A DNA stretch of 64,000 nucleotides from Leifsonia psychrotolerans (lineage in GTDB: Bacteria; Actinomycetota; Actinomycetes; Actinomycetales; Microbacteriaceae). The stretch covers positions 1,674,001-1,738,000 of the forward strand of contig NZ_JACCFM010000001.1 in the NCBI RefSeq assembly GCF_013410665.1, written 5' to 3'. A program made the position numbers and the translations under genes. Positions 62,749 to 64,000 of this stretch are shown here, piece by piece (the stretch's first letter is position 1; each line of letters starts with the position of its first letter). Below the pieces are notes generated by a model that searched no databases, was not told where the DNA came from, and saw only the letters and a program-made list of their open reading frames with translations.

Positions 62749-64000
62749 CTAATCGGAGAGAGGCTTGAACTCGAGGGCTGCAGCGTCGACCGACGGTTCA
62801 TCGGATGCCGCGGTCGACACGAACGCGAAACTTCCGAATCCGTCGGCCGCAGCCCGGGCCAGCAGCGCCTTCAGGTTCTTGGTGCGCTGGGTCAGTCTCA
62901 CGCGCTTACCCTGGGCCACGAGTGCCAGCTTCAAGGCAACGAGCGTGGCCGGATCAGCGTCGCCGTCGTGCACGAGAACGACGGCGTTGTCGGCGGCCGT
63001 GGCATCCGAGGCGAGCAGATCAACGATGCGCTCGAACCCGATTGAGAAGCCACAGGCGGGAACATCAGCGCCGAGGAATCGGCCGATCATGCCGTCGTAG
63101 CGGCCGCCGCCGCCGAGCGAGTAGCCCAGGTCGGGGTGCGAGATTTCAAAAATTGTGCCGGTGTAATAGCCCATGCCACGCACCAAAGTGGGATCGAAAA
63201 CGAGTTCGACCTGGGGCAGTGCCGCCTTCAGCCCGAGCAGGTCGGCGTAGGCAGCGGGGTCAAGCCACGCCGGGGCGCTCTCGCCCGCGAGGTCCCAGCC
63301 CGCGTTGCCGATGGCATGCAGGGTGTCGGCGATGCCCGCGGTGCCGAGGCCGAGGCCTTCGAGTTCGGTGACGACGCCGTCGACTCCGATCTTGTCGAGC
63401 TTGTCGATCGTGATCAGTGCACGTTCGTGCAGCTCGGAGGCGACGCCCCAGTGAGCCAAAAGTGCGGTGAGGATGCGGCGGTCATTGATGCGAATGGAGC
63501 AACCGGTGAGCCCGAGCGCGTCGAGTGCGGCCGAGGTGGCACTGATCAGCTCGATTTCGGCCAGCTGACCCGGCTCACCGATCACGTCGATGTCGCACTG
63601 CATGAACTGACGGTAGCGGCCCTTCTGCGGGCGTTCTGCACGCCAAACCGGGGCAATCTGGATCGAACGGAAGACCGTCGGCAGGCTGGCTCTGTGGGTG
63701 GCATAGAAGCGCGCCAGCGGAACGGTCAGGTCAAAACGGAGACCCAGATCAGCCAGCGCCAACAGGTCGCCGCTCTCGACTGCGGCGGAGACATCCGCTT
63801 CGCGCAGGCCCCGCTTCATCACGGCGAAGCCAAGTTTTTCATTATCGCCGCCGAGCCCGGAATGCAGGCGTGCCGAGTCCTCCATCACGGGCGTTTCGAT
63901 TTCATCGAAGCCGTGCGCCGTGAAACTGTGGCGGATCACCCCCAGGGCGTGCTCGCGGGTGGCCTTCTCGTGAGGAAGGAAATCGCGCATGCCGCGGGGC
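62749..64000 (-). CDS. hisS: Histidine-tRNA ligase (5' end outside window)
   Basis: Class II aminoacyl-tRNA synthetase for histidine. The frame is open to the window edge: PRG precedes MRDFLPHEK, so the ATG at 63990 is internal and the true start lies just beyond 64000. Motif 2 (LRFDLTVPLAR, YRQFMQCDIDVIGE), the histidine-specific LVRGMGYYTGTIFE and motif 3 (ACGFSIGFERI) are complete, as is the C-terminal anticodon-binding domain. Confidence 0.96.
   Translation of the reverse strand, partial: PRGMRDFLPHEKATREHALGVIRHSFTAHGFDEIETPVMEDSARLHSGLGGDNEKLGFAVMKRGLREADVSAAVESGDLLALADLGLRFDLTVPLARFYATHRASLPTVFRSIQIAPVWRAERPQKGRYRQFMQCDIDVIGEPGQLAEIELISATSAALDALGLTGCSIRINDRRILTALLAHWGVASELHERALITIDKLDKIGVDGVVTELEGLGLGTAGIADTLHAIGNAGWDLAGESAPAWLDPAAYADLLGLKAALPQVELVFDPTLVRGMGYYTGTIFEISHPDLGYSLGGGGRYDGMIGRFLGADVPACGFSIGFERIVDLLASDATAADNAVVLVHDGDADPATLVALKLALVAQGKRVRLTQRTKNLKALLARAAADGFGSFAFVSTAASDEPSVDAAALEFKPLSD

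Overview
The window is a 64 kb piece of a high-GC actinobacterial chromosome, most likely from the family Microbacteriaceae. This is inferred from several features: a mycothiol-conjugate amidase (Mca), a Ddn-type deazaflavin oxidoreductase, a PIN-PhoH protein, DUF501, DUF4245 and DUF4307 proteins, an LAxTG sortase substrate, frequent GTG starts, and many copies of the short interspersed repeat built on GGTCGAGCCTGTCGAGACC. I see no IS element, prophage, CRISPR array or rRNA operon. Most of the window is ordinary core chromosome.

Layout. 1-1.3 kb: start of a peptide/nickel-type ABC transporter lipoprotein. 1.5-6.7 kb: glycine cleavage operon gcvT-gcvH-gcvP, preceded by a two-aptamer glycine riboswitch. 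6.9-10.2 kb: a 1097-residue cell-wall-anchored protein with RCC1 and Ig-like repeats. 10.4-18.2 kb: small genes (lipoprotein, HExxH metallopeptidase, solo LysR-type HTH, ABC-F ATPase, PhnA-like protein, Ddn-like protein, Ppx/GppA phosphatase, alpha/beta hydrolase) mixed with gene remnants. 18.3-20.5 kb: an ECF sigma factor and a membrane-anchored partner, each preceded by the same bipartite promoter-like motif. 20.6-24.7 kb: flavin amine oxidase, two SDR proteins and poorly coding spacers. 24.8-28.2 kb: ychF, a DnaQ-like exonuclease and rmuC. 28.4-32.3 kb: two neighbouring class II fructose-bisphosphatases and class II aldolase. 32.5-37.9 kb: ispH, then xseA-xseB-DUF4245-carbonic anhydrase, then fumC. 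38-49 kb: phoH, a class V aminotransferase, uppS, hemolysin III, mca, greA, ilvA, an AI-2E-type permease, htpX and lemA. 49.2-50.8 kb: an ABC-2 exporter pair. 50.8-56 kb: a tightly overlapping operon of MFS transporter, racemase-fold PLP protein, sugar-lactone oxidase and GH1 glycosidase. 56-64 kb: a second Ppx/GppA, a tRNA with anticodon UAA, type II NADH dehydrogenase, subtilisin-like mycosin-type protease, DUF501, FtsB/DivIC, enolase and the start of hisS.

Themes. Central carbon metabolism is strongly represented (glpX x2, fba, eno, fumC). The most unusual material is repeat-driven. The short interspersed repeat has entered coding sequence in gcvP, where part of it has expanded into a hexapeptide tract, and in the tail of rmuC. 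It also seems to sit inside the second aptamer of the glycine riboswitch. Several intergenic spaces carry long, nearly perfect hairpins without U-tracts. Four short gene remnants (DUF2277, NmrA-like, hexapeptide acyltransferase, SLC13-like) mark local gene decay. I did not find a clearly new multi-gene defence or mobile system. The best candidates for undescribed biology are the MFS/PLP/oxidase/GH1 operon, the self-regulated sigma locus, and the repeats in coding and riboswitch sequence.
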